Assembly: GCA_000697665.1 (NCBI GenBank)
Contig: KL197716.1
Location: forward strand, 487,880-551,879
Source of the DNA: Jaapia argillacea MUCL 33604
Taxonomy: Eukaryota; Basidiomycota; Agaricomycetes; Jaapiales; Jaapiaceae
Direction of reading: 5' to 3'
Length of the DNA stretch: 64,000 nt
The notes beneath the pieces were generated by a model, which was not told the DNA's origin, did not search any database, and saw only the letters and a list, made by a program, of their open reading frames with translations. Position numbers and translations under genes: made by a program. Shown here in pieces: positions 10,998-24,142 of this stretch (its first letter is position 1; the number at the start of each line of letters is the position of its first letter).

Positions 10998-13487
10998 ATG
11001 GCTGTGCGACGCGTGCAGACTTTCTTTCTTGCTGCAGCCGTCGGGGCTAGCACCGTATCTGCGTATGGCTTTCCCGACTGTACCAGTGGGCCTCTCGCAG
11101 GCACCACAGTTTGCGACATGACGCAGGATGCCGTTACTCGTGCACAAGCGGTTGTTGACCTCTTTACGGTTCCGGAGCTCATCAACAATACCGTGAACGG
11201 CTCACCAGGCGTGCCTCGCCTTGGCCTTCCCGCGTATCAGTGGTGGTCGGAAGCGTTGGTACGTTTCGCTTCTGCTTTCGAAGGGCCCTTGCACGAATGC
11301 TCACATTTATTCTACATAGCACGGAGTCGCTCAGAGCCCAGGCGTTAACTTCTCTACCTCTGGCAACTTCAGTTATGCCACGTCGTTCCCCCAACCCATC
11401 CTTATGGGCGCTGCATTCGATGACGCCTTAATCCTGCAAGTCGCCACCGTAGTCGGTACCGAGGGTCGTGCCTTCAACAACTTCGGGAGGGCCGGTCTCG
11501 ATTTCTGGACTCCCAACATCAACCCTTTCAAAGATCCTCGATGGGGTAGAGGTCAAGAAACCCCAGGCGAGGATCCATACCACATCGCCCAATACGTCTA
11601 CAACCTCATCCAAGGTCTCCAAGGTGGCCTCGATCCAATGCCCTACTTCCGCGTCGCAGCCGATTGCAAACATTTTGCAGCTTACGACATGGAAGATTGG
11701 AACGGCAACGTTCGTTATGGTTTTGATGCCATGGTCACGCAACAAGACTTGAGCGAGTTTTATTTACCCTCGTTCCAAAGCTGCGTGAGGGATGCGAAAG
11801 TCGCGTCCGTCATGTGCAGTTATAATGCCGTCAACGGCATACCTTCGTGTGCGAACACGTACCTTTTGCAAGACGTTTTGAGGGATTATTGGGGTTTGGG
11901 TCCGGATCGATGGGTCACTTCGGATTGTGATGCCATTGGAAATATCTACACGCCGCACAACTATACTGCGACTTATGCGGAAGCTGTTGCTGATGCGTTG
12001 TTGGCTGGAACGGATCTCGATTGTGGAACGACATACTCTACCTACCTGCCGGAAGCCTACAATCAAAGTCTTATCAACGAAGGTAACCTCCGAGCAGCTC
12101 TGACTCGTCAATATGCTTCCCTCGTTCGGTGAGTTTTCAAGATCTTAAGCGTCTTCGTGACATTTTGACTCACATCGTTCACAGGCTTGGATACTTCGAT
12201 CCCGCGGACGTTCAACCTTACCGTCAGTTATCCTGGAGCGATGTGAATACTCCCTCCTCCCAAGCGTTGGCCTACACGGCTGCTGTGGAAGGTATCGCCC
12301 TGCTCAAGAACGACGGAACCCTCCCTCTCAGCTCCTCCATCAAAAATATCGCCCTCATCGGACCCTGGGCAAACGCCACCCGTCAAATGCAAGGGAACTA
12401 CAACGGTATCGCTCCCTACCTCATCAGCCCACTCATGGCAGCCCAAGCGGCGGGATACAATGTCACCTACGTCTTGGGTACCAACATCACATCGAACGAT
12501 ACCAGCGGTTTCGCAGCAGCAGTTGCTGCAGCGAAGGCTGCGGATGCGGTTATTTATGCCGGGGGTATTGATTTGACTGTGGAGGCGGAGGCTATGGATC
12601 GCTACAATATTACCTGGCCTGGGAACCAGTTGGATTTGGTGGCGGAGTTGCAGATGCTTGGGAAGCCTCTGATCGTCGCTCAGTTTGGCGGTGGCCAGAT
12701 TGATGATAGCGTTCTCAAGAACAACGCCTCAGTAAGTCCTCTCTTCGTTTGGCTTCTATCATGAACATAGCCTGACCACCCCCAACCGTCACAGGTCAAC
12801 GCCATCGTTTGGGGTGGTTATCCTGGTCAGAGTGGCGGCACTGCTCTTTTCGACATCCTCACCGGCAAAGTCGCACCAGCTGGTCGTCTACCTATCACCC
12901 AATACCCGTACAACTATGTCAATGAAGTTCCCATGACAGATATGACCCTCCGGCCAAGCGCGACCAACCCAGGTCGTACCTACAAATGGTACTCTGGTAC
13001 TCCCGTTTACGCCTTCGGTACTGGATTGCATTACACCACCTTTTCATACGAGTGGATCAAGGCGCCAGCTAGCACCTACTGCATCGAAACCATTGTCTCA
13101 CAAGCGCAAGCGACCTCAGAATACTTGGACAAGGCGATATTCGATACGTTTGAAGTCAACGTTAAGAACACCGGTTCAGTCGTTTCGGACTACGTCGCTC
13201 TTCTCTTCGTCAACGGGACGTACGGACCTGCTCCTTATCCCAACAAGGCACTCGCCTCCTACAACCGTCTTCATAGCATTCCCAGCAATTACGGATGCGC
13301 TACGGCGTCATTGACGGTCACGCTCGGATCCATCGCCCGAGCAGACAGTTATGGGAATATGTGGATCTATCCCGGATCGTATGAGTTCGCCCTGGATACT
13401 GCAGGGGAGCTGATGGCGACATTCGAATTGACGGGTAACGCCACCCAGATTACATGGTGGCCTCAGGATCCCACTGCCCCGTTGTGA
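10998..13487 (+). CDS. secreted GH3 beta-xylosidase
   Basis: Four exons (10998-11258, 11320-12128, 12185-12731, 12795-13487) give 769 residues, the usual size for fungal GH3 beta-xylosidases, which release xylose from xylo-oligosaccharides outside the cell. Residues 1-22 ('MAVRRVQTFFLAAAVGASTV...') are a signal peptide. Family landmarks are 'WWSEALHGVAQSPGVNF', 'FWTPNINPFKDPRWGRGQET', 'VAADCKHFAAYD' and 'RWVTSDCDAIGNIY', in which Asp289 is the predicted nucleophile. The C-terminal beta-sandwich half has 'NIALIGPWANAT', 'VNAIVWGGYPGQSGGTALFDI', 'YKWYSGTPVYAFGTGLHYT' and a fibronectin-III-like end. Many Asn-X-Ser/Thr sites fit a glycosylated exoenzyme. It stands alone with no other xylanolytic gene nearby. 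Product assignment within GH3 is by these motifs; alpha-arabinofuranosidase side activity cannot be excluded. Confidence 0.93.
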
Positions 13488-13781
13488 TGACAAGGCGGGA
13501 GCATTATGGACTACTTCACATACACTGATTCTGGGGTATCCGTAGTCATAACAAAAGCGCATGTATCATCACTGTATCATTGGACTTGCAGTGTTAAAAC
13601 TCTTATCCATCCTCGCATGAGTGTGAATCCTCGACGAGGATTGCGTTTCAAGAAAGTCGCGCAATTCGCTGGGATCCGGAGTCGTAGAAGTACACGGAGA
13701 ACACAACGAGCTGACCATCAACACTTCGCCTTCATCTTGTTCCTACACCACCAATTATACTACCGAATGACTCAAACATCC

Positions 13782-16081
13782 TCAACCAGTTCTCTTCACG
13801 ACATACCTCTCCCAGCTCGGGTAGACAATCGTCTCTGAAACCATCTTCCCTCCCTTCCTCCTCATCCAACCGGAACCTTGAGCTTTACCCTTCCCCATCC
13901 CTAATCCAGCATTCACATGACCTTTTCCATTGGAACCGCCATTGGCTGTCGCTCCATTCGCGTTACTGTTGGAAGCCACCCTCCCAGGATTCCTGGGAAC
14001 AAAGAAAGAATCGACGGGCATGTCGATAGTCATCGGTGTGAGACTGATCTTGAGTTTCCGGTCATCTGCCTCTGTTCGCGCGAACGGGAGGGGTTTGAGT
14101 GGTTTAGACTTTGGAATCCGAAGATAGTCTAGACTATTGCTCGATCCGTTCCCACTGAACGAGGATGAAGCCGAGTGCGTTGGGTGGAATGACGATGATG
14201 ACGATGAAGAGGGAGCGAACGACGATGAGGATGAGGACGGCATAGAGGAAGAAGAAAATGAAGAGGAAGACGCCTTTTGTGGAGTCGGATCTGGAGGTAA
14301 CAACGATATAAGTTCGGCCAGAGCTTCCGTATTATTCGGCTGGATCTTCAACGCTGCTCGATAGTCTAATACCAACTTTACTTAGTGTCTGGTGAGCTAC
14401 TCCGCAGAGACGAAATGTAATTCACCTTTGACAGCTTCATCCGTCTTGCCTTGCATAGTCCTCGCTTTCGCCCTCCTGAAAAACCCTTTCCCACTCTTGT
14501 GTTGATTTAGAGCAGCATTACATGCATTCTCCGCCTCCATCCATCTGTCAAGTACCTCGCGTCAACCGACGAGGCTTTTTCGGGGACGTAAATGATGTTA
14601 TACAGACTTTTGTATCTTCAAATACGCTGCTGCTATGTTGAGTTGATAATGAGGCATTTCTGGTTCGATCTCGTGTGCGGTTTTGTAGAATTGGATGGCG
14701 AGTTCGTATTCTCCCTGACGGAAAGCAGAGTTACCCTGTAACGTGTGATGAGAAAGTAGAATTCGGGGTAACATTCGTCACGCAGGGAAGATGTTGGTCC
14801 GGAGCAAGACGACTTACAAGCTCTTTGGCTTTTTCAGCTCTGAGATATCGCCATTCCATCAGCTCACCAATGGTCATCTCCGGGTCAATGCCATCATCAC
14901 ATTCCTCAGGCTCCAGAGCGCTAAAATCGAGGTCCAAATCCCACACGTCCTCTTCTTCTTCGGTCTCCCAACCGAACACACCAGCACCTGTACCAACCAT
15001 CAGGAGGTCACCCGTCCGTTCAATACGAGAGGCTTACCTCTCCCATCCCATTCCCTCTGTTTCCCAGGTCTAACGCCACTCTCTTCCTCGTCCTCTCTAA
15101 CCGTTTTTTCACAAACTTCTCCAAGATGATCCGTCGAACACCCACAATTACACCACTTGGTCGTCAATTTCTCCCTCAAAACCATTCCATATCCCCTAAC
15201 ATCAAATTCTCTCGCAACTCTCCACAAAGTCTGACATATCCTCTCATAGCCCAATTTAACCTTTGTTCGCCATTCATTGGTGTCCCATTGCCCGTTTGTA
15301 GGACTTGAACCAGTAAGCGAAGCCGCGAGGGAGGAAGGCGAGAGTGCACCAAATTTGAGTTCGCAAGCATCCTCAAGTGCTTCGATACCTTCCGTCAAAG
15401 GACCCAAATGGGGAGGTCGTGCGAACGACGCAGCAGGCATAGCTTCCAACATATCAAGATGTGCCTTCAACGCAGGGAAGTAAGGCAACAACCGAAGGGA
15501 GTGCAATCCACGTTTCCGGCAGATGGACACATTGTTGGACATGGCCTGTTAATGAGGCGTAAATCTCTCGGTAAATAAAATAATAAAAAAAGAGGCAAGA
15601 GGCCACTGACAAAGTGCCTGAGAGCGGTATATGACCACAATACACTCTTGGTCGCAACTCTCTCCCCCGCCTGCCTCAAGTCCATCCCAATACAAGCTCT
15701 GAAGAAATCCTTGATATCGTCACAGTCCGAATTAGCCGCCACCCAACCCGGACCTCCCACACTCAAACATCGCATCACAAAGGTTGGCAAATGTACGAGG
15801 GCGACACTATACAGATGAGTCGAGAATAGGCGAGCGATGTCTTGCTCGTAGCGAATCAATAGGATGCGAGCTATAGCGCGTTCGAGCTGGGAAACTGCGG
15901 TCATGGCTTGTGAGATGCTGCGATCGAGATGAGGGTCAGGATTCCTGTGATCTTTGCTATGGTGGTGATGATGTCCTCCACCACCGCTATTGGCATTGTT
16001 ACCACCTCCATTCATGGCCGACGATTTCTTTTGAGGACCAGAGGCAGACCTCTTTTTGACATGTGAGTACTTGGCAGGCAT
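13782..16081 (-). CDS. TPR protein with Ser-rich C-terminal tail
   Basis: Six exons (15611-16081, 15038-15545, 14818-14987, 14608-14735, 14426-14544, 13782-14365) give 659 residues. Around residues 365-470 there are tetratricopeptide repeats: 'AKELGNSAFRQGEYELAIQFY', 'PHYQLNIAAAYLKIQKW', 'FFRRAKARTMQGKTDEAVKDY', 'RAALKIQPNNTEAL', suggesting a chaperone-type or scaffold role. An acidic stretch ('WETEEEEDVWDLDLD') precedes them. The N-terminal 320 residues include a His run, a predicted helical region ('AVSQLERAIARILLIRYEQD') and a Cys-rich 'KWCNCGC' segment; I do not recognise a family there. The tail contains a long serine tract (about residues 480-530) and ends basic. It converges with the GH3 gene, 294 bases apart. 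Function is not assigned. Confidence 0.75.
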
Positions 16082-16669
16082 GGCGGTAAGCACGTCGAGA
16101 GAGAGCGGTGTAAAGGCTTTTTATCGAGAAATCAGGCGTAGCAAGCGCCTAAGCGGGCCAGCTACAAGTAGGTAGGCAGTGTAACACGCGGACGGCCGAG
16201 GAAGCTCTGAGTGTAGAATAGCAGGGTATAGCAGGGCGCTTGATTTCCAATTTCGTCCGATCAGGTCTTGTTGGTGCTCGTCACCCGAGACCCGCAGTTG
16301 AACAACTATAAAGCAGCCAGAAAGTGGATAAATCCACCAGAATAACGAGGACAACGAGCAAGTCGGAGTACAAAGTGGCCCAGCAGACAACGGCCTCGAC
16401 ACCTCCCATATTCCGTGCGAAATGACCGTGTGACCACCGACCCTCCAACCAACTCTCTTGGCGGAAGGCTGACTCAAAGGTGGGCGCCTATCCTTCATAC
16501 TTGCATAAACGCTGAGATACGAGACCTGGTATCACTGACTCATGACACACGGATAACAATCGAGGCGATGTACGCAAATGAAGCAGGCGCCACAGCTCGC
16601 ATGAGCTGCCGACCCGAAAAAGCAAACCTCCTCCTCCTCAAACAACGTTAACCCACTCCACCCCAAACC
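16082..16669. other. intergenic: TPR-gene promoter and REX1 3' region
   Basis: These 588 bases separate the start of the TPR gene from the end of the REX1-like gene, both on the minus strand. No coding exon, repeat or RNA gene was supported. Confidence 0.5.
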
Positions 16670-19056
16670 CTACTTGACACACAAGAACAACAACCCCCTC
16701 TTCGCCTTCTCAACTTCCTCCTCCAAACCCCTCGCATCCTGATTAGTCCACCAATTCTCCTTCCCAACCTCATCAAGCGTCTTCCCTCCTCTCAACGCAC
16801 CCTCAAAAGTATTCTTTCTCGTATTCAACGCTGCCATCGCACGTGGATCCGAGTGTCCAGTAAAGATCACGAAAGCGGTGCGAGGAGGTAGGGATTGGTA
16901 TAGTGTGGTTAGTTGAGTGTCGAGTCTTGATAAGATTGCTGGTAGATTGGGTTGGGAAGGGGGATCTTCGGTCGAGGGCGTAGATGATTGCTCGCCCGCT
17001 TTTTGTGTGATCCCTACAAGAGAGAAATTAAGAGTGTCAACGTCATGGTTATGAACGACAAAAGCAAAGGCGACGTACATCCCAAGGCATCAGCAACAGC
17101 GTTGAACCTCCCAAACACAAACTGGTGAGCAGGTATAGTCTTCATCAACCCCTCAAAAATATCTTCATCATTCTTACAAGGGAAAGTGCTCGTAGCTTTC
17201 GCGCCATGCATAGCATTTGGGTTCCCATGGTCCACCACAGCCGATCGGATGACACCCGTCCCAGCATGTCCAGCCGATCTCGACATCCTCTCAAATATCG
17301 ACTCAAAATCCGTTCTAAACTCTCCATACCCAGGTCCTACAAACACCAAACCAAGGATAAGCAAGCCATACAACCGTGGGTGAAATAGAAGAAACGAAAG
17401 ACAAACCATTATCGAGCTTCTTCTTCAACAACTCCAAACACGCTCTAGCGTCCTCCTCGGGGTCATGTCCCCCCTCTCCCCTATCCTGAATAACCCTCCC
17501 ACACCACTTCTTTGTCAACCAAGCTAAAGCGGGCTTGAACGGTCTGCCCCTTGGATGATGATACAACACTGCCGTATCGATACATCTCGGATGACAGATT
17601 TTGAGGGTTTTGAGGTCGGATTCGAGGGAGTGGCCGAGGAGGATCGGGGTGGGTGTTGGTGGAGACGCTTGGGTAGGGGAGAGGAGAGAGAGGATGTGGG
17701 TTTGGACCTCGTTGAAGGTTGTTGTCACCGAGGCCAGCGATTCAGCTGTTATACCTGACCATCTATGCGATAGTGAAAGATTAGTTGGGGAGGAAGGACA
17801 AGGTTGCAGAAACGAACCTTGTCAGATAGTCTAGGATGGGTTTATGTGGTTTTACATGTTGGTCATACACAACTTTCCCAGTTTCATACTCGATAACGCA
17901 GACTCTCGTAAGCTCTTTCCCGTCTTCTGTTAAACACTGATTATTTGTTTACGCTGAACATGAGAATAGCTCGACCAAGGAAAACTCACCATTTCACAAT
18001 CGATAGCATATACTATGGGTAAAACATCTGATTCAGAATCGACCTCAATAAGAGGGACTTCCATCCATGCATCGTCCGGTTTCTGAAAGACATCGGCCAT
18101 ATAAGACGGAAGGGGATAGTCATTCTCGATCATTTGCTCGATGCTCATGAGATATCGCGCTGGTGTCTTCTCCGTCGCTCGTTCTGCTACCAAAAACCAT
18201 GTCAGACAAAGTTTTGCAATGTCAATGAAGGGAGGATAAAAGACGTACAAGCAACCCTCTGCTGCAACCTTTTCTTCTTCTCTTCACCCGTAACAGGCCC
18301 CTGGAAAAATTCCGCCATAACGGAATGCATCCTTGTTGCATCTCCAGGTGCACGTGTCGGACAAGCATGGCTGAAAGTGTGTGGGATAAACGGGACGCCT
18401 GAAGGTGTGGACGAGTCGGACTCTAATGGGGGGCTAGGTACGGGGATGGTGATAGGTACGTTTGGGTTGGTCGTTGCTGATGTTGGGAGAGGAGGAAGAC
18501 CGAGGATGGACGGTGTTAAGCCCGGGATGAGGAGAGCGACTACTTTTGGGATAGAATGGGGGTTCTTGGTTGATAGTTAGGTATGAGTAGAAACCTTAGG
18601 AGGGCGAATAAGGTACATACGTCGACTCGAACCCAAGATGGAGGTGGAGCGTCTGCGACGAGGTGAAGCACCAAATCACGAATATCCTAAGTAACACCTC
18701 CAAGTTATTGACACTGCGAAACCTAGAAGTAAAGTAAAGACCCACATTGATCCCAACTGCTTCTCTCCTCTTCACAATCTCACCCTTATTGTACATAAAC
18801 CTAGGTGGAAGCGCCTATCCCAACCACGTTGACCTCAGCTTCCTATCCGACAAACAGTCAAACGTACCTCATATTTCATATCTCTGCGCTTCGCCTTCTT
18901 CAACTTGCCTTTCTCTACCTTCGTCCAACCTCCATCATCACTCTCAGTTCCAAACTCTTGAACCAGTCCTTGTGAAACCTTCATTTTCTTATGGACTGGC
19001 GACGAAGGCATGGGTGCCGGCGATGGGGGCGAAGACGACACTTGCGCCCGTTTCAT
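16670..19056 (-). CDS. REX1-like DEDDh RNA 3'-5' exonuclease
   Basis: Nine exons (18868-19056, 18746-18814, 18621-18686, 18249-18564, 17990-18177, 17818-17936, 17407-17762, 17079-17336, 16670-17013) give 634 residues. REX1/RNH70 enzymes trim 3' ends of 5S rRNA and tRNA in the nucleus. The DEDDh site is complete: Asp273 and Glu275 in 'VYAIDCEM', Asp365 in 'LGHSLESDLKTLKICHPR', His415 and Asp420 in 'GGHDPEEDARACLELLKKKL'; 'ELTRVCVIEYETGKVVYDQH' and 'KPHKPILDYLTRWSGIT' are typical. The N-terminus has basic 'VHKKMKVSQ' and 'KGKLKKAKRRDMK' segments suited to nuclear import. The acceptor of the fifth exon (ACGAG|CG) is chosen to avoid a stop and is the least certain junction. The 5' part of this gene is duplicated twice downstream as remnants. 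Confidence 0.88.
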
Positions 19057-19334
19057 CGCAAGTAGAAACGACAGTTACGAGGGCTATTTGGTTGAATGGC
19101 AAGCAAATGAGCATGAAGAAGTGAAGTTGCAGTCTGCTGCCGTCACTGCTTGAATATTTCGGGTTGCCTTTTTGGGATCGGTCAAGAATTCCAGTAGCCC
19201 GAACGAAGTTCCGTCGTCGTTCACTGGATTGTTCAACCTTGCTTTTCATATTGACCATCCTTGCCATGGAAAAATCAATACATAGAGGTAAACAAGCGAA
19301 ACAAGGGGTAAGAAGAGGGATGTTCGATGTAAAA

Positions 19335-20966
19335 TTAGACAGCGCAACCACTTTGCTCCCGCTGAACTCGAATAATTTCCTGACCAAGTAGCACCAACCT
19401 GTGGTACAGCGAGTGCAAAGCACTGGAACTTGTCTTTTCGGATCTCCTCAATCTCTGCTCAAACATGTCGAGATTCTCTTTGATAGAGGCGTGCCCGACT
19501 TGTATTGTGCGATGCAAGTCAAAAACTTCGGAGCCGACCCGAAGCCGTTCCCATTCTAATAGCATTGTAGCAAGGAGTTGTCGCTTCCTTTCTGGATTAT
19601 AGATTGTGACAGGAGGCATTCCAGCGGAAAACCTGAAGCAATCTGCAGAAAAGCGTTGAAAGTTCACGAGAGTCTGAGATGGGGTAGGTATCGGGCCCGC
19701 GTTGAAAGACATTTGTGGCGGAGAATCAGCAGAGGTAGGAGGGTTCGCAACAAAAGCGGTATTGAGGGTTATGAGCGAGTTTGAATCTTGCGGGACAGTA
19801 TCGGTATCGTTAGGCTCTGTAGTGGCGACAGAGCTACCACGAATCGCCGAGCCCTCGAGGGCGTGAAGCTCGGGAGGAGGAATATCGCTACCTCCATCAA
19901 CGATATCTGGCATGTCTCGACCATCGGTGATTTCGCAACAATTCTGACGAACCATTGCCCCGAGCTCACATCGGGCGAGTAACCTGTGACCGATCCTCGC
20001 ATCCTGCCTCATCTTCGAGATCTTGATGACTTCATCCAAACCAAGCCGCTCCCCTTCCTGCCTCGTTAGAGCCTCTGGGCGTTCACAAATGGCGATATAA
20101 GCATCGTTCAGCCATTCCTTCATATCGTAACGAATCCCAACGATAACCTTGTCAATTGGAGATGCCAATGGGAAGAGTTCTCTCATTGCGAGGGTGCGAA
20201 TCGTGGCGAAGGACCATTCAGTGGCTAGAGCCAGGATAGCGATCCATTCATTCGCGGTGGTAGCAACGTGTCGGGCAAAATGGCTAAATATAATGCACAA
20301 TTAAGGCTTCAGCCGTACTGAGAAGGTGATGATCACGTACACAGGGTACAACACTCCGAGGAAACTTTCGAAACTTGCGATTGATACGTCCAAGACAATG
20401 GGACGTGACTCCGAGGAAGTAACGTGCAGCCGGAACATAGTCCTAAAGTACTCCGAATCTCGTTCGAAGAAGAACGAGTGTACCTTGAAAACCGTGTCCT
20501 CAACCTAGCAGTGATGATGAACAACTTGTAACTTCGCAAGCACGATGAGGGGATGTACCAGGAAAAATACCATCTTATCCCTGAAATAAAACGATTCGTG
20601 TTTCTTAGCAGTGAAAACAGGAGTGGGGCGTTTGACAGAGGCATCACGGCGAGTGAACTCTCCTCCATCCGACCTCCCAATGGCCGCCGCCATGTCAGGC
20701 GATGGTAGGAGGGATTCACGATCGTCAAGTGCATCGTGGGCCGTCTTGGGCGATGGGCCGCTGTCACCGACATCTCTCAGAGCATGCCGGCTAGCGTCTA
20801 CAAGGTCAGAGGAGGATGGAGTATCCTCCCCAACGTCCTCAAAATGCGCTATTTCTGAAGTAGCCGGGTAGAGTGACCCATTCGACGATGTTAGGCCGGG
20901 TGGATGGTCTCCACTCCCGTCCTTGAAGGAGGTATCTTGGTGTAGGCTATTATCGTCGTACTCCAT
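19335..20966 (-). CDS. BTB/POZ protein A
   Basis: Exons 20559-20966, 20341-20504 and 19335-20283 give 506 residues. First member of the downstream minus-strand BTB array. Exon 1 encodes an acidic Ser/Pro-rich N-terminus ending 'KKHESFYFRDKMVFFL'; the 164-nt exon 2 encodes 'VEDTVFKVHSFFFERDSEYF' to 'FESFLGVLYP'; exon 3 continues 'HFARHVATTANEWIAILALA' and 'ASPIDKVIVGIRYDMKEWLN'. The C-terminal third is helical ('ERKRQLLATMLLEWERLRVG', 'SLYHRLVLLGQEIIRVQREQ') and probably forms a coiled coil. The start at 20966 matches the start of paralogues B and C; a second in-frame ATG at 21071 would add 35 residues. Confidence 0.85.
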
Positions 20967-21385
20967 CGGGTGTTGTATGGCGGTCGTGGTCGTGGTCGTC
21001 AGATGAGAGGGGCTGTAAACCTCGAGGCTCTTGGGCGCTTGGTGCCTCGCGCACTGCTGCCAGGTTTCCACATCAGAAGTTTCTACGCATCAGCGCTCCG
21101 GTCGGACATCATGTCCGATTTCCTACTCAGTGCTGCTGTGCTACCACACCTCCCAGTCAACCGCCAGTGACTGGTACACCTTTGTATTCTAACGTGGCAA
21201 TTCGTCACGAATCTACGGCCATGCTGTGGGGCGGATCAGGTCCCTACTTATCAATCTTGGTAGAAGATATGTTTGTTCCATCGAGCCTAAGTAATGCTTG
21301 AGTCAATATTTCTGCACGCACAACGGATAGTTACCGAACCCATGACAACGTGGTGAGCATCTCGGTCGAATGATCGGGGATTCGG

Positions 21386-22082
21386 TCAATTGCAGCATGG
21401 CCGTAGTGCATCCCCAAGACCTTTCATCCTTCGATCCATCTCCAGCACATCAACGCATGGGATGTTCCGTTTGACTTTCCCCGTCCCTCCCAACACCTCC
21501 TGGGCATCGGGAGTCGGTGCATGACGAAGCCTTTCTAATTCTCTCTTCGTGGCAGACATTTCTTAGGTCATTTCACTCCGCCGATCTTTGCGACACTTCT
21601 TATCGAGCCACTTCCACTATGTCTCCATCTGCATCGGCCATTGTACATGACCACCGGGGTTGGAACAGGGACACGCGGGCGGGGGAGACATAGCTTTCTG
21701 GGGAACGGGATCATATTGGGAGGTTTCCCGTAGAGGCGGTGGCACGATATCAGGTAAGGTATCGGCTGATGTGGAAGCAATGGTATGCGGAGTAAGGCCA
21801 GAATTGGCCCCGACGTCCCAGCCAGTCCGAGGACTAGCGACATCGGCTATTGGAGAGGGAGGACCGGGAGGCGTCCCCGATATTTGGGGGTTTACAATGC
21901 TGAATTTGGTGGGTTCCTCGGATTGAGCACACTCCGACGAAGAAGAAATGGTTGGCCTGTTGGGAAGATTTGCGTTGGTCGACTGACCGCCGACGGTGGA
22001 TTGAGAGATATCGACCACTTGAGCTGCCTGCTTTGAGATTATGGTACACTCGGCTTCTACAATGTTCTAGAGATCCTGGCAC
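21386..22082 (-). pseudogene. BTB tail pseudogene 1 (copy of BTB-D C-terminus)
   Basis: The segment reads like the C-terminal exon of BTB-D: 'VVDISQSTVGGQSTNANLP', 'ADVASPRTGWDVGANSG' and 'GKVKRNIPCVDVLEMDRRMK' all have counterparts at 28680-29360. It has no BTB core, and the frame is broken by an in-frame TAA near 21565 after 'RRSEM'. It lies between BTB-A and the first REX1 remnant, in the position BTB-D occupies relative to BTB-C, so it is the remains of a D-type gene from an earlier copy of the tandem unit. Confidence 0.75.
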
Positions 22083-22219
22083 GGGTCGGCTGTTCTGACT
22101 CTACACGATAGTGAAAGGTTGGTTGGGAAGAAGGACCAGGTTGGAGAAACGCACCTCGTCAGATAGCCTAGAATGGGTTTGTGTAATGGCGGCGAAGACA
22201 ACACCTGCGCTTGTTTCAT
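22083..22219 (-). pseudogene. REX1 remnant B, two fragments joined
   Basis: About 22083-22185 matches the REX1 exon-6/exon-7 boundary (the DNA for 'PILDYLTR' and its intron, 17757-17850), and the following bases to 22219 match the very start of REX1 ('MKRAQVSSSP', near 19020-19056). Everything between has been deleted. The homology continues past the start codon into the REX1 upstream flank. It cannot encode a protein of use and marks the left edge of the second tandem unit. Confidence 0.7.
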
Positions 22220-22496
22220 CGGAAGTAACAGTTACCAGGGCTATTTGGTTGAAGGGTAAGCAAATGAGTATAAGTATATAAGCGAACAAGTTGCAGTCCA
22301 CTACCATCACCCCTCGAATATTTCGGGTTGCCTTTTTTGGATGGTCAAGAATTCAAGCAGAAGTTCAACCGGTCGACGTTAACGCACTGGTTCAACTTTC
22401 CTTTCAATTATTCGCTATTTTTCACTTGGAAAAATCGGTACATCGAGGGGGCTAGGCATAGCGAAACTAGGAGTAAGAAGAGGGCATGTTCCAACA

Positions 22497-24142
22497 TTAG
22501 ACATTTGCTTCAGTACAACCAGTGCGCTCCCGTTGAACTCGAATAATTTCCTGACCAAGCGACACCAACCTGGCGTACAGCAAGCGTAAAACAGAAGACA
22601 ATATCTTTTGAGGGCCTGCCAATCTTCGCTCGAACATTTCAAGCGAATCCTTGACAGAGGTGAGTTCAGCTTGCACAGTCTGATCTGGGTTGAAGACTTC
22701 TGCGTTGACTCGGAGGCGTTCCCATTCCAATAGCATCGTGGCGACGAACTGACGCTTTCTTTCTAAGCTGTAGTCTGCGATAGGAGGTTTTTCAGCGGAA
22801 AACTTGGAGCAATCTGCGTAGAAGCGTTGAAAGCTCTCCGACTCGAGAGTCGAGGATGGGGCAGGTATCGGTGGGTCCGCGTTAGAAGACAGTTCTGGCG
22901 GAGACTCGGCAGAGAAGGGAGGGTTCGCATTGAGAGCGGTATTGGGGGTTACGAGCGAGTTTGAATCCAGAGGGATGGTATAGCTAGGCTCTGCGGAGCT
23001 ACCACGAATTGCCGAGCCCTCGGGGACGCGAACCTCGGGAGGAGATGCATTGCTACCTCCTTTAACGATATCTGGGATGTCTCGACCATTGGTGACTTCG
23101 CAATAACTCTCATTAACCATCGCCACGAGATCGCATCGCGCGAGCAACTTGTAACCGATCCTCGCATCCTGCCTCATCTTCGAGATCTTGATAGCTTCAG
23201 CCAAACCAAGCCGCTCCCCTTCCTGCTTCGTTAGAGCCTCCGGACGTTCGCACATCGCCACATAAGCATCGTTCAACCACTCCTTGATATCGTAACGAAT
23301 GCCAACGACAATCTTATCAATTGGAGATGCCAACGGGAAGAGTTCCCTCATTGCGAGAGTGCGAATCGTGGCGAAGGACCATTTGGTGGCTAGAGCCAGG
23401 ATGGCGACCCATTCATTCGAGGTGGTAGCAACATGTTGGGCAAAATGGCTAAATATGATGCATAATTAAGCTTCGGCCGTTTTGAGGAGGCGATAATAAC
23501 TTACACAGGGTACAACACTCCGAGGAAACTTTCGAAACTTGCGATTGATACGTCCAAGGCGATGGGACGTGACTCCGAGGAAGTATCGTGCAGCCGGAAC
23601 ATAGTCCTAAAGTACTCCGAATCTCGCTCGAAGAAGAAGGAGTGGACCTTGAAGAGGGTGTCCTCAACCTAGCAATGACGATGAACAACTTCGAACATCA
23701 CAACCACGATGAGGGGACGTACCAGGAAAAATACCATCTCATCCCTGAAATAAAACAATTCATGTTTCTTGGTAGTGGAGGCAGGGGTAGGGGGTTTGAC
23801 AGAGGCATCGCGGCCAGTGAAACTTTGTTCGAAGTCTCCTCCATCAGACCTCCCGGTGGGCCCCATCCTGCCAGGAGACGGCAGGATGGATTGCCGATCG
23901 TCACCCGCATTGTGGGCAGACTTATGCGATGCACCACTATCACCGAAAGCTCTCAGAGCATTCCGGCTAGAGCTTCCATGCTCAGCGGAGGATGAATTAT
24001 CCTCCCCGACGTCCTCAAAATCAGATATTTCTGAAGTAGTTGGGGAGAGTGATCCATTCGACGATGTGGGGCTGGGTGGACGTCCTCCACTTTCCCGCCC
24101 GAAAGATGTGTCTTGGTACAGGTTAATGCCGTCGTAGTCCAT
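22497..24142 (-). CDS. BTB/POZ protein B
   Basis: Exons 23723-24142, 23505-23668 and 22497-23448 give 511 residues, all open. Very close paralogue of BTB-A and BTB-C, with 'MDYDGINLYQDTSFGRESGG' at the N-terminus, the BTB core 'HFAQHVATTSNEWVAILALA' and the same coiled C-terminal region ending 'VQRERTGCTEANV'. The first exon is 12 bases longer than in A and C, the extra residues lying near 'GDFEQSFTGRD'. Flanking DNA on both sides is shared with units A and C, as expected of a tandem duplicate. Confidence 0.85.
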
